DNA from: Rheum nobile
Lineage: Eukaryota; Streptophyta; Magnoliopsida; Caryophyllales; Polygonaceae
Direction of reading: 5' to 3'
Length of the DNA stretch: 64,000 nucleotides
Assembly (NCBI GenBank): GCA_027886185.1
Contig: WOAB01000188.1
Coordinates: 186,001 to 250,000 of the forward strand
The notes beneath the pieces were generated by a model that saw nothing but the letters and a program-made list of their open reading frames with translations, was not told the DNA's origin and ran no database searches. Positions 11,101 to 22,292 of this stretch are shown piece after piece; position 1 is the stretch's first letter; each line of letters opens with the position of its first letter. The translations under genes were made by a program, and so were the position numbers.

Positions 11101-13535
11101 TGTTTCAAATATGCAAATGTTGGGTCGCTTTCGTTGTTTACCATGCTAGAGATGACAACTATTTTTGCCACTATTTGATTCTTCCTAATTCAAGACATCA
11201 ATTGGTACCAACAACCTATACCGTCCCTTTTATTCAATATCCTATCCTTGATGATTGCCTTTTTATAATCACTTGTGTGAAATTTGTTATTTTGGACAAT
11301 AATTTTTTTCTTCTACACCTTTTCATAGATGCTTGACACTATCATGCTACCTCTTTTGTTTATTCAAATGGATAAGGGGAAGCACATTATGGTATTAACT
11401 AAAAGAAAATTTCTCTTTGTCCTCTCAGATTAACATAACAGTTAAGATTTGAGGATTGGGGTAGAGCTATCTGTTTATATTGGATAATATACCAATAAAT
11501 GAAGGAGAGTTACTGGAATTTATAGTGTGCAAATCTTGCCATTAATTAGTGTTTAAGCCATTATTTGTCTTGGGATTTCCTAAAAACTTGAGTCTTATAT
11601 TACAATGTTGTTTGTAATCCTCTTGATTACCAATCATTCGTGTCTTAGCTTAGTTATTAAACATAAGAAGGAAATTGCATTGTCTATGTTTGTAGATTTG
11701 TCTATCCTATGTAATACGAACAATTGTTTGACCTTTTTCTTTCAATGATTAAAGGTAATGAAAAATTGTTCTGACTAGCTCCTATCTTGCATTTTGCTAT
11801 GTTGTAGAAAGTGTTAAGGTTTTTGTGGAAGGCTGCTTTTCTAGGTGAAGAACTTCTTGATTTTATATCTGAATAGAGGAAAGCAATGAGTTGGCAAGGG
11901 AAGGATCATGCCATTGTTGTTTTAGTCCTCATGTAGGCAATCTGTTATCCTATGCATCTTAATTTGTTCAGAAAGTTTTAATAGCTAAAGTTTTAACTTG
12001 CACTCGGAGAAGATGGAGTTTCGTCTTGAGTATTTAGGTTAATAATGCATGAAATCTCACTTGATTAACTTGAAAACAGAAACTTATTGTACTTGTGTAT
12101 TTTCTGAGGGTAAAGCCCATTAGCCTAATGCCTATAATTGATCAAGTACTTCGTATAATTTGAAGCACTGGGTTTCTGTCAATCTATTTCCTCTATGTTA
12201 TTCATTCTAATCACTAAGCTCTAATTTATAACAATAGGGAGATAGATAGATGCTAAATCATAGCAGTGTGTGCTGATGATCATGAATACAAGTTCTATAA
12301 TGACTCAAGGAGTTTCCCCCTCGGCGTTTTTCTGAAGACAGAAGACTATATCCTTAGATCATTAATTGTGGATACATTTCTTTTCATTGACTATGTTAAC
12401 TAGGTCAAGATAATGAAGCTTATTACCATGTATGTGTTTCCTTACAACTTTTCCATTTTGATATTCTGATAGTCATGAGTTTGCTCTTGTTGGTTTATCT
12501 CTAAATTCCATTGAATACAATTCTTATGATAACTTCTTGTAGTTGTACTCTAAAATATTATATATTGTAGACTTTGTTGCTTCTTTATTTTTGTTCTCTC
12601 TTTGATATTGCACCTTGAGTTATATGATAAAGTTAAACGCACAATTGTGTTTGGTATTATTTCTTGCTGAGTTGACCTTTTGTTTTTCAGAATAGCCTTA
12701 TCAATTGTGTCTTATCACAACAAGAAACATGATCTCGGCTTACTACATCAGATATACTACATCCTATGCCATGTTCTCTACCCCATTTTGTTCATTGTTA
12801 CGTGTTAATCTATAGATTTTTATATTTGTTTTAGCATCTGATCAAGTTGGTTTTAATGCTTAAAATTGATTTTTTTAACAACGATGCTATTTTTTTAACA
12901 AATGGGTGCATTAAGTAAGGTTTGGTTTCTCTTCCTTGATAAAGAAAAAATATATCTCAACTGCTATCCTTCAAAATATGGGGGAGGAGAGGGGGAGGGG
13001 GAGACATTTAATATTGAAATAGATGGGGGATTATTTTATTTACGAAGTACTAAGATTTTCATATATCTATGCAATACTATTGATTACATGACCCTTGTCA
13101 TATCTTAGAAGCTTATGTGTCAAGTGAAACTTGGGCAACTCTCTTGTCTATTTTAAGGCAATTGGAATCTTCGGTGATGGGGTCGATAGTGTGCAGGGCA
13201 TAGTTGTGGCAATGAGGAAGTTGGATCAGTCTGGTGAGGCCATTGATTTATGCAAGATCCCTTGTTTCGTCATAGTCATCTAACTCATTATTTTCCTTTC
13301 TTTTCTTCTTGAAATGATGTGCAGTTAGACTCTTTCTCATTTTCCTGCACCTCAAAGATATAGGGTTGCAATTCCACAAAGCAACCCTCTTTTAAGAGTA
13401 GGTTTGCACAACACATTAAAAAAATAAAACCCTTAATATGGGAATTAGGATCAGAACAGGTTGATCCTCATGCCATTCTTTGCATTTTTACTCAACAAAG
13501 AATCCGCTTGATGAACATACCTAAGAGGTGGATCA
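11101..13535. other. Outer AT-rich sequence, intron-like, no confident gene
   Basis: About 2.4 kb with T-rich runs and no TE ends. One short open stretch at 13155-13282 starts after an AG and encodes GIFGDGVDSVQG...KLDQSGEAIDLC, which is more protein-like than its surroundings. I do not recognise it; it may be an exon remnant of an interrupted gene. The outer sequence resumes at 54882 beyond the nest. Confidence 0.35.
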
Positions 13536-13997
13536 TGTTGGTCCCGGAAGCGCAAATTCGAGGTTAACTAGGAGTAACGACAATTCCGCTGACAATCAAA
13601 TGACACCCAGAAACAACGACACACACAGAATCTCAGGATAACCAAATCACAGACAAACTCAACCAACAGAATAATCACAATAACCAACACAAGAATTTAA
13701 TGTGGAAAAACCCTCAATCACGAGAGGGAAAAAAATCCACGATCGGCCAACCAAGCCAATCAATCCACTAATCAACAAATTAGTACAAGTGTTTAGCAAT
13801 ACAAGTCTCACACACTGAAGGCAAACATGGAGATCTCAAACACCTCTCTAAATACAACCCACTCTAGAAAGGATTCCTCTCCAACTAACTAAAATACTTG
13901 TTCATGCGATTAGAGACTCCAAAGAGAGATAAACTTACCAAACCCTTGTTGGTAATGAGCAATCTGGAACCGAGAGACAATCTCCAAGGTTAAGGAA
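13536..13997 (-). repeat. Copia-A 3' LTR, truncated
   Basis: Matches 14416-14471 joined to 54255-54672 with many mismatches, and stops matching at about 13997-14005, where Gag codons begin. The missing part corresponds to the terminal ~200 bp of the 5' LTR (54673-54881), so the deletion that removed pol also removed the start of this LTR. Confidence 0.7.
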
Positions 13998-14343
13998 GTG
14001 CAAAGATGCTCTGCAATAGGCTTTCCGTCTCTATACTTGAGATTCACCAGTTTTCTAATCACAAAAGCTTTACTCTGGACTGACTTCCTCTCATACATAT
14101 CTTTCATTTTTTTCCACAACACATGTGCATCCATCTCGTTGCTAATATGGTGATAAACACAGTTATCCACCCATCGTCTGATGGTTCCAATAGCCTTCTG
14201 TGCAGCTTTTTCAAGTCACTCTCAGATGTCTTTGTTAGCTTTCTTGATCCCAACTCAACCGGATCATACAAGTCTCTACAGTATAACAAATCTTCCATCC
14301 GCGACTTCCAAATCGAGTAATTTGAAGCTGTCAACTTCATCAT
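13998..14343 (-). pseudogene. Copia-A Gag fragment (UBN2-type)
   Basis: The minus-strand ATG at 14343 (a second in-frame ATG follows at 14340) opens the typical copia Gag start MMKLTASNYSIWKSRMEDLL. After a frameshift near 14165 come VYHHISNEMDAHVLWKKM, MYERKS and FVIRKLVNLKY, ending IAEHL at the junction with LTR sequence. This is the N-terminal half of the UBN2/gag-polypeptide domain of Ty1/copia. The zinc knuckle and everything downstream are deleted. Confidence 0.8.
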
Positions 14344-14400
14344 TGTACCCGCAAAGTTGTCATCTACACTCCTAATGCCCACAGTCTCAACACAACAAAA

Positions 14401-14413
14401 AGCTATAATACCA
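14401..14413 (-). other. Copia-A primer binding site, mutated
   Basis: Minus strand TGGTATTATAGCT, two bases from the 5' LTR start at 14416. The usual form is TGGTATCAGAGCT (iMet). Confidence 0.65.
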
Positions 14414-14415
14414 CT

Positions 14416-14471
14416 TGTTGGGCCCAAAAGCGCAAATTCGAGGTCAGCTAGGAGTAACGACAATTCCGCTG
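14416..14471 (-). repeat. Copia-A 5' LTR, inner part
   Basis: Starts TGTTGGGCCC and matches 13536 onward. It is interrupted by CRM-1, whose TSD CGCTG is the last five bases here (14467-14471) and is repeated at 54250-54254, where the LTR resumes. Confidence 0.85.
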
Positions 14472-15224
14472 TGATGCGGGGACAGCCACAGGTGGCCCGA
14501 TCTTGACGCCAAGGACTCGATTGATGGTGAAAGGAAGAAAACAAAGAGATTAGCAATCGGAAAGGAACAAAAACAAATGAATGATAAGAGGAAGAATCGA
14601 GTTGGACAATGATAGAACCCTTGGTACTCGAAGACACCAAGAACCAAACCAAATGCGCAATCAACCCTGCCTTGTACAATCTCACACAACAATGGTATAT
14701 CCAATGAGCACGAGAAGGAGGCTCGTGAAGCCTACGAACACCAAACTCGGAAGAGATTGACACACGCAAGTCAGCCAAGCAAGATCGATCAACCTTGAGA
14801 AAATCTCCCTTGAGGGCTCTCGTTTTCATTAAGCAAAAGCAACAAATGTGTTCTGAATTATCTCTCCGAAAATGACAAGGATCCGGCCTTAAATACTCCT
14901 AGAGGCCGGCCCAAAACACACTAAAATAACATGCTAAAACAAGCCTAAACAAGGTGTCCAAAACATACTTAAAATAAAGCTAATGAAGCAAGTGTTTGGT
15001 TGATTCATTCGGTCTTCACTCAAGCATTGATGTGCTTGGCTTGAAAGGTCACCAAGGTCCTTAGTATAGGCTCGGTGAAGTCCTCAACTAGGGCTGGTTC
15101 GCTTGAGACATAGTGGGTCACCAAGTTCTTTAACTCCTCTTGCAAACACTTGGCTTGAGCCCTTGTGAGTGGACCATCTCCCATTGTAGGCACCATAGGT
15201 GAAGGCTCGGATGATCCTTCATCA
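14472..15224 (-). repeat. CRM-1 3' LTR (753 bp), with integrase C-terminal codons
   Basis: Pairs with 53497-54249. Minus-strand reading from the polypurine tract continues as GENDEGSSEPSP, then GDGPLTRAQAK followed by LQEELKNL, to a stop some 70 codons in. This resembles the LTR-encoded integrase tail of CRM-type chromoviruses. A TATA-like TATTTAAGG lies near 14894 on the minus strand. Confidence 0.85.
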
Positions 15225-15280
15225 TTCTCCCCTTATTGGGAAGGATTCGACCCCGAATCACCTTCTTCATCCATGGTGAG
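15225..15280 (-). pseudogene. CRM-1 integrase tail, polypurine tract and TAA
   Basis: This 56-bp sliver lies between the CRM-1 3' LTR and the Tat element. The minus strand reads on from the integrase (LTPYLT at 51046 onward) as MDEEGDSGSNPSQ, then TAA at 15233-15235, then GGGGAGAA and the LTR. Comparison with CRM-2 and the LARDs suggests TAA replaced GAA of a QEGEND motif. The polypurine tract is 15225-15234. The Tat TSD GTGAG is 15276-15280. Confidence 0.75.
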
Positions 15281-15933
15281 TGTTTTGGGGCGAAAAGATC
15301 GGACGACCTAAATCGCCTTAGACGGGGTAACGAGTCGATCGGGTAATAGAAATCAATCCAAACCAAACAGGCAATCAACAAATAAAGAATAGATACGAAA
15401 TAGCAAGGTAATTTTATTGATCTATTGATGATTGAATCAGATCGGAGTACAACTTATCCTTGTAGGACAAATGGTCGGGTCCTGCTCGACAGGTGTTTTT
15501 GTGACACGACCGGCAGCGATTGAGCAAGATTTCGGGGAGACCGAGCCAGAGTGGGTGTACTCTCAAGTTCTTTTCGGAGCAAGCGAGCGAATGCAGGATG
15601 TAGACGTGTGTGTTCTTCCTTGCCTTGTCGTGATCTATATATGGAAATTGCTCTCTTTCAACCGTTACTCTCGTCTCGCAATACCTCTTATTAAATTCGA
15701 GCGAGATCTTAGGGATATGCCCTTGATTGCCAGCTTTATGTCTGCGTTTAATGCCACAGCCGTTGCCACCGATCAGGCATTTAATGCCCTGGGCGAGATC
15801 TTCGGAATAGGTCGGATCATACGCGTCTGAGAGATGTCCGATGCCTCCTTCTGGTTTCTCTTGGCTTCCGACTCTGCTTGGATCTCGGCCCAGCTTACTT
15901 GTTTGATCCTCTTGGAGAATGTTGGGCCCAACA
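15281..15933 (-). repeat. Tat 3' LTR (653 bp)
   Basis: Same length and ends as the two right-hand copies, with scattered substitutions. Minus strand has CCATATATAGATC near 15634-15646, a plausible TATA box. No strong polypurine tract follows at 15934 onward, which is unusual; the run there is only AGGGCTAT on the minus strand. Confidence 0.85.
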
Positions 15934-17630
15934 ATAGCCCTAAGTTGCTTTGGGCTCAAGGCTGCTATAGGGTGGAGTCCAAACAACTTCCCTTCCACAC
16001 GATCCCCACCTTCCGATTTTGGCGCGTCAGACGAGGGCTACGTGGCGGTAATCCTGCGGCACGATGGGACGTCTCTGCAACCTACAGACTCCCTTCATAA
16101 ATTCGAATCAGCCTTTTGACGATTTGGCTTCATCTTCCTCCTTTGCTTCTTCATCTGGTAGGATTCTTTAGGTCTCAAAAAAAAATTGCTCTCCGATTTC
16201 CTCCTCTTTCCGTTTTGGAAATGGTCTTCAGCGAGTCTTCTGAATCGTCCGTTACTCGCTCGAACTCGAGCAAGAACGAGCCCCCCCCCCTTTTTATTCT
16301 GAAGGAGGCAGACGCTGTGACGGGGACTTTGTCGGAGATGGAGTTGGAGCAGATCCTCCAAGTCGGAGGCTTTCCTCCTGAGACGGTCGCGAGGCTGCCG
16401 CATCCGGACGAGAGGGCCGACGCTCGCTACGAGGGATGGGTTTGTTTCTATGCTTACCCGTTTAGGGTTGGACATAAGTTTCCTTTCTCCCCCCTTGTCA
16501 GGGACTTCTTAGCGACTCTGGCGCTTGCGCCGTGTCAAGTCATGCCGCAGGCGTGGCAAATCCTCAGGGTTCTGGACCTGTTGAATGTCCAATCTGGGGC
16601 TGGTTTTAATTTTGACGCCTTGTGGTATAACTACTCGCTAGGGTCGAAGAGTTCTTCCCGCGTCCAGCTGCGCATCCGTCCGGGTCGGAAGCCTCTGGTG
16701 TTTAATTTGGACGTGAACGACCGTGGATGGGGGTCTAAGTTTTTCTTTGTCGAGCGTTCATCTCTGGAGAAGGGGGGTGACTGCTCGTTCTTGTTATCGG
16801 AGTGACGAGTCGAGAGTATGTGTTTGACCTATTTTTGCCTGTTTTATGTGTTTTAACCCCTTGCTTAACTTTTCTTTTTTGTAGTTCCTGAGGCTGAAGA
16901 GTTGGAAGTAGATACTCAGTCAGAAGGCCTGACGAAGATCATCCTTAGTATCCCTGCGTCGGAGCGAAAGTTTGTGAACGTCAACTTGTTGTCGACCTCA
17001 CCCACTACTCAGGACGTCATGTCGACTGTTTCATCATCTCGGGTTAAGTGTGAGTTTTGAGTTTGACGCTTGTATATCTTTTTATTTTATCATCTGCTTG
17101 CGATTCATGTATTGGCTGTCGTGTCAGCGTCTCCGGTTGGTCGGTCGAGTGCCCGCTTTAAGGGAATGTCCATGAAAGGCTTCATAGAGCAGAAGATGGC
17201 GGCGGCCAAAACCTCGTTGAGTAAATCGACGTCGGCAGAATCGTCGCTTCCGGCCAAAGTTGGCTAAAAAAGGAAGGCAGGCGCTTCTTTCGGTGATGTG
17301 AAGGTGGTGGAGACTCCCAAGAAGAAGGGGACGACTGCTCGTGGCGTCGAGAAGATCGACGCGGTCGGTCAATCGATTGTCGATCTCTTTCATGCTCAAG
17401 ACCCGACTCTAAAGTCCGAAGTCGATGACGTCTCTCCCTTGGATTATATTGGCGAAGCGGGGTGGTCCACGTGGAAGGTAAGTCGTCTTGTCATATCTCA
17501 ACTTTTGTTTTTCTTCCTCGCAGTCGGATGAAACTTTGATTGGCTTTGTTTTCTTCCAGACTTTTCAGTACCTCCTGGGGGCGTATTCTGGTGTCAAAGT
17601 AATGGTCGATAAGGCCGAGGATAGGGCTGC

Positions 17631-18314
17631 TGATGAGAAACAACCCTCTAAGGTGAGGCTTTGCTCATCTAGAAGCTAGATCTAGTACAAGGGGAGCCTT
17701 CTTCTCCTTTCTAAGCTTATGAACTCTTCAATGGCAGCCAATAGAGGGAGGTGGGGCGCCGGACTGAGGTGAGGCCGAGAGAAGCCAAGGAGGTGGCGGC
17801 ACCGGCGAGCCCAAGGAGACCTTCCTTGGGGGTTCCTTGGCCGTGAAGAGCTAAGACCGAAACGTGTTCTTTGTGGTTCAAGTGTTGATTCGTGAGAGAT
17901 TAAGAAGAAGAGAGTTGGGTTGAAGTTTAGTGGCTACCTAGGGGAGGATTCCTCTAACCCAAGGCAATTCCACTCTCTTTAATCTTCAACTAAATGACAA
18001 GGAAGACAAGGGAAGGTTTAAATAGTCTAGGGATTTTGGGAGTGGGCTAGGAGCCATAGGCACATGGGTCCACACGCCCACTAATAAAAGGAAACTCTAA
18101 TGGGCCTTAGTGAGTTAAAGCCCATATGTACATGGCTCTTCACACTCACTAAGGCATGACTAGAATTAAGAAACTAAATAACCAAAATAGAAAGGGGATA
18201 AAAGCCATAATGGCTTGGGTATAGACGTGCGCACAAATGCCTTGGAGTCGAAGCATTGTCGATGCTTGAGTGTCGTGGCATTGATGCGCCGGCGTCTTGG
18301 GTTGGTACTCATCA
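17631..18314 (-). repeat. LARD-1 3' LTR (684 bp)
   Basis: Pairs with 32643-33327 with scattered substitutions. The terminal inverted repeat is TGATGAG/CTCATCA. A minus-strand CTATTTAAACC near 18015-18025 is a weak TATA candidate. Confidence 0.9.
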
Positions 18315-18328
18315 CTCTCCCCTTCTTG
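18315..18328 (-). other. LARD-1 polypurine tract
   Basis: Minus strand CAAGAAGGGGAGAG immediately before the LTR start TGATGAG. One frame across it encodes LRTILLQEGESDE. Confidence 0.8.
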
Positions 18329-21300
18329 AAGGAGAATTGTCCTCAATTCGATCGTCGGGGACCGGGGGCACATAAGGGCCGAAGTCCACCACAAGGATTA
18401 CGGTGCGGGCCGCGAGAAGCGTCGGCCCACTTGGAATCCGTGCGAACGGTGGAGGCATGTGCGCCGACGGCCTGAAACAAGCAAACTCAACAAGGAATGG
18501 AAAAGTTAGCCAACGGTGCAGGGGAACCCTAAGGATGGCTCTAAGCAAGTCATCGGGGGGGGGGGGGGGCACCTAGAGTCAAAGATATAGCACATCCCAA
18601 AATTCAGCCACCAAAATCTCCAAAAATGAGTCACTAAGGTAGGTGCCCAAACCACCACAATTGCAGTAGGGTTTCCCTCGAAGCCAAAAGGAGAGGGAGG
18701 TCGCTCGGTTGTTGTTGGCGGTGGAAGACAATGCATTCCACGAGCTCTCCTAGGGGTTGGCTCACCTAAAACATGTAGGGGATCCCTCCCCTTCTTATAC
18801 ATGTGCAATCCGGTGAGAAAATCCTTGGCTAGGTCGTCCCAAATGGTGGATGCATGGAAAGGGAGCGCATAAGGGCCAGAAAGATGGAACCTAGGCAAAG
18901 GTGGGACAATTGGTGGTGCCAGGGAATAATCCTCAAAGGTCGTGACATAGCATGTGTTCCCAAATGCAACATGGCACTCTAGGGCATCCGTAAGCAATAA
19001 TGGCCGAAATGGGGCTCTAAGGTCACAAGGCTCAAGTGCTTGGGGACGGGGAAAGTCCTCCCAAGAAGGTCCCACAAGGTCATCTAACATGGCGCACGCC
19101 GGGGAGGAATGACTATGGTGTGTCGCGGGTGCATGTAAAGGCAATGGAATATGAAGAATGAAAACATAAGCAAGATGATGAGAGGACAACCCATACCTCG
19201 GAGACAAGATGACGATCTTGTCTCGATCCTTCTTGCACCACTCGGCAATGGGGTACTCGGCATTGGGGAGGCCGTGGAGGTGGGCCAAGAGAGTGCGGTG
19301 CTTGCCAAGTGATGAGAGCGAGTACTTGCCAACCATACAAGAACCGTCGTCAGGCGGCTCCTTGGGCACACCTTCATGAGAGGGCTCATGGACGAGCCAC
19401 ATGCGCGGGTCTGGCGTCGGTGGCATACCTAGGAGCGGAGCATCGGGGCTGATGGGCATGGGCACCGGGGCCGCTGGGGGTTTGGGCTCCAGGGCCGGCG
19501 AAGGCGCGGGCTCCGAGGATGGCGGAGGCATGGTCACCGTGGCCGACGGGGGTGCGGGCATCGTGGCCTGTGGGAGCGAACGCACACGAGGCAGTGGAGA
19601 GGCCGGCTTCGATGCCGATGACGACGCATCTCTCGGTACTGACTATAACGCGAGTACGGGGGCCACTGTGGTCACTTCCATGGTACCCCCGGCCTCGTCG
19701 ACGGCCTCGACAATGATCTCGTCACGGCGGCCCACGGGGAGGGTGAAAGCCAAAGGGGGTTGAGCAAGGCGCGCGGCAGCGTCGGGCGCGGCCGTGGCTG
19801 CGGCTGGAGTGGGGAGCGGCTGCGGTGCGGCGCGATTGGCCGTGGGAGGGCCCAATAAAGGGCCGATGGCAATGGCTGTAACACCCCCAAAACCTAACCC
19901 TTTTGGAAATGTATTACCGCCAGTGACCCCAGTGTTCCTTACCGAGATCACCCAAGGCTTTACCAAATAAATACAATTTATGAAATGCAATTGATACACA
20001 AAGATCAAGCATTAAATTCCAAAACATAACATTGTTGAGGAAACAAGAGTTACGGGATTACAACCCAATCCCGAATAGGTCAAAACATAGTTTAAACCAA
20101 ACACAGCGGAAGACTAAGAAAGTAAGTTACAATCGGAGTTATTGTCCAAAGGATCATAACCTGATTAAAGAAATATTTAAAACATTCAAAAACCACCGCC
20201 GACTCCATAGTCCTTCTAATCTTCTGAGCTACTTCTTAACTGATGTGCCGAATCAAACGGATGACACCAGCCAACCATGCAAGGGAAAATATTGGTTGGT
20301 TAGTCTAACTGAATAGACTAGCAATGGTACAAAGCAGACTGGTTCGAAGCAGTCATATTAGGTTAGACTCATCGCTTCTCGGATAATAACCGATAACGGA
20401 AGTCAACCATCATATTCCTACTGGAATAAACAAGAGGTATGCACAAGAGAAGATTCTGGAAGACTGAATCTTCACAAAAATCGACTCGAAAGAAGACTCT
20501 AACGGAAATGAGTCTTTAAGGAAGCAATGACAAATCTGGAAAGTTACAGAAACATTCAACCATGATTTAAAACTGACTGAGATACTTCGGTTCACGACCA
20601 ACCTCATCGCCTACAGCGAATCCAGATTGGAAAGAGAACGTACTACATTCGAGTCAAGACGAGTTTTCCTAGCTGCACTGAACTTAGCTGCACTACTCGC
20701 CCAAGGTGTATTAATTATGTGCGTCAAGGTAGCACTTATCTGATTTATGTTTCAAAACACACATCACATTATAGACTTTTACATGTGTACCCCACCAATG
20801 GGACGACACATCTTAGTATACGTTTCGTCGAGAGTGACGTATACCGAAAGGTTTGTGACACCAGCTAAGTGTCCTGTCTCTACACACATGTGTAAGAGAC
20901 CGATCATGATCTTAGAATAGTACCAGATGGGGACGAGCCACCCCGATACCAGATTATAAAGAAAGGACTGGACATAGTCCGAGTAACGTTCCTATCTAAC
21001 AGTGCTAACTAAACAGTTACAGCACCACAACATTTACAGGATAAATTCACATAAAGGCCCGAAAGGCGATCACAGATAATAGCGTTGTTCAAACAGATAT
21101 ACAACCTATTATATGATTTTCAAAACAGTTTATCAAAACCGTTTCCAGACAAACAGAATATTCATTCCAAATTAATTACTCAGATAAACTACTGATAATT
21201 AATGTAAATATGGAACGAAAGAGCAAGAGCGAACCGCCACTTGCCTTACTCCGCAGAATAGTCTAAAGACGTCACTGGATTCCGGGCTTGACACGGTATA

Positions 21301-21460
21301 GTTCCGACAGCACAACAACCTTCGAGTCGACCCATAAAAGGAACCCCAAGTTAGATCCGACATAAACAGTACGAATCTAAACACGGCGAAAGAACACGAA
21401 AGGAAAGACGCCACGACGACAACCGACCAAGCCAAAGCCACGAAGGCGTTCTGGGCACTG

Positions 21461-22004
21461 GCGGCGGTCGCCATATTCATCACGGCGGTCGCCGTGAAGA
21501 ACACAGCGGTCGCCTTGAAGAACACGGCGGTCGCCGTGAAGAACACGGCCGACTGAAACGAGAGAAAACTCACCCCAAAACACGAGCGGTTCGGCCTCCT
21601 TCGACTTGCTTTGGCTTCTAAAGGCACTCTGGAAACACACCACGACACCTCCGGCGAGCACAAGAAAACCGACGAAAACACAACTCACTTTGAGGGAGAG
21701 TTTTGGCAACGATTCGGGGTTGTAGATGACCAAAAACCCATGCCCAAGCTCGTCTATTTATAGGCAAACCCCAAGGAGTGATCTGCAAACCCTCAGACGC
21801 GGCAAACGACGCAACGGCGCACCTCGAACGACGCCGGCGACCATCGGGCAAAGCCCACTGGACAATCACGGCGGTCGCCGTATTTTTGCCTGCGGCGGGC
21901 ACGCGGCGGTCACCGTAAATGCGGCGGTCGCCGTTGCTAGGCCTGTCGCGGCCAGCTAGAAGCTGACACGTTGACTCTTCGGGCCCAACCACGGTGGTCG
22001 CCGT
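21461..22004. promoter_or_regulatory. Cluster of CGGCGGTCGCCG-type dyads in the Tekay 3' LTR
   Basis: The 14-mer ACGGCGGTCGCCGT is an ACGGCG/CGCCGT inverted repeat with a 2-base centre. It or a 1-3 base variant occurs at 21461, 21482, 21503, 21524, 21868, 21903, 21921 and 21991. Four lie upstream of the TATA box (minus strand) and four downstream with an exact 21-bp spacing. The repeat could bind a dimeric factor or form hairpins. Role inferred only. Confidence 0.5.
21755..21762 (-). promoter_or_regulatory. TATA box of Tekay 3' LTR
   Basis: Minus strand GCCTATAAATAGACG is a good match to the plant TATA consensus. It lies about 500 bp inside the LTR, with GC-rich dyads 105-250 bp upstream and more dyads downstream. 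Confidence 0.65.
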
Positions 22005-22256
22005 TTCCCCCTTTTCCCGCCCATTCGGCTTTGAACGAGCATGACGATAAACCGGGATAAAAATTATCGTACGCGAACGACAATTTAAAATTCAAGGCAC
22101 CTTGTCTGTATATTATTTCACTGAGAAAAATATTACAGATATAGAGCACATTACAGAATGTCTCAAGCTACCTGAATTAAATCCGACGTACACAATGGGT
22201 ACTCGGGAAAATTCCATAATTCCCAAAATAACCTTACAAAAATACGGGGTATCACA

Positions 22257-22270
22257 TCTCCTCCCCCTTA
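22257..22270 (-). other. Tekay polypurine tract
   Basis: Minus strand AAGGGGGAGGAGA directly before the LTR start TGTGATACCC. Confidence 0.9.
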
Positions 22271-22292
22271 CAAGAAGTTTCGACCCCGAAAC

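Larger units (their letters stand above)
19877..22256 (-). repeat. Tekay 3' LTR (2,380 bp)
   Basis: Nearly identical to 28441-30804. It contains four copies of a 21-bp minisatellite (starts 21461, 21482, 21503, 21524) against two in the 5' LTR, and lacks the ~28 bp around 30141-30168 of the other copy. Confidence 0.95.

Noticed and set aside
15414..15998. 194-codon minus-strand open frame in the Tat LTR
   Set aside because: No motif; lies entirely in LTR plus flank, and the other LTR copies break it differently.
18312..18572. Short minus-strand frame MPPPPP... as an independent gene
   Set aside because: More likely the end of the LARD-1 ORF after a slip in the 15-G run at 18555-18569.
21199..21681. 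Minus-strand frame with TATAVFF repeats
   Set aside because: It is the 21-bp minisatellite of the Tekay LTR; the frame is not kept in the other LTR.
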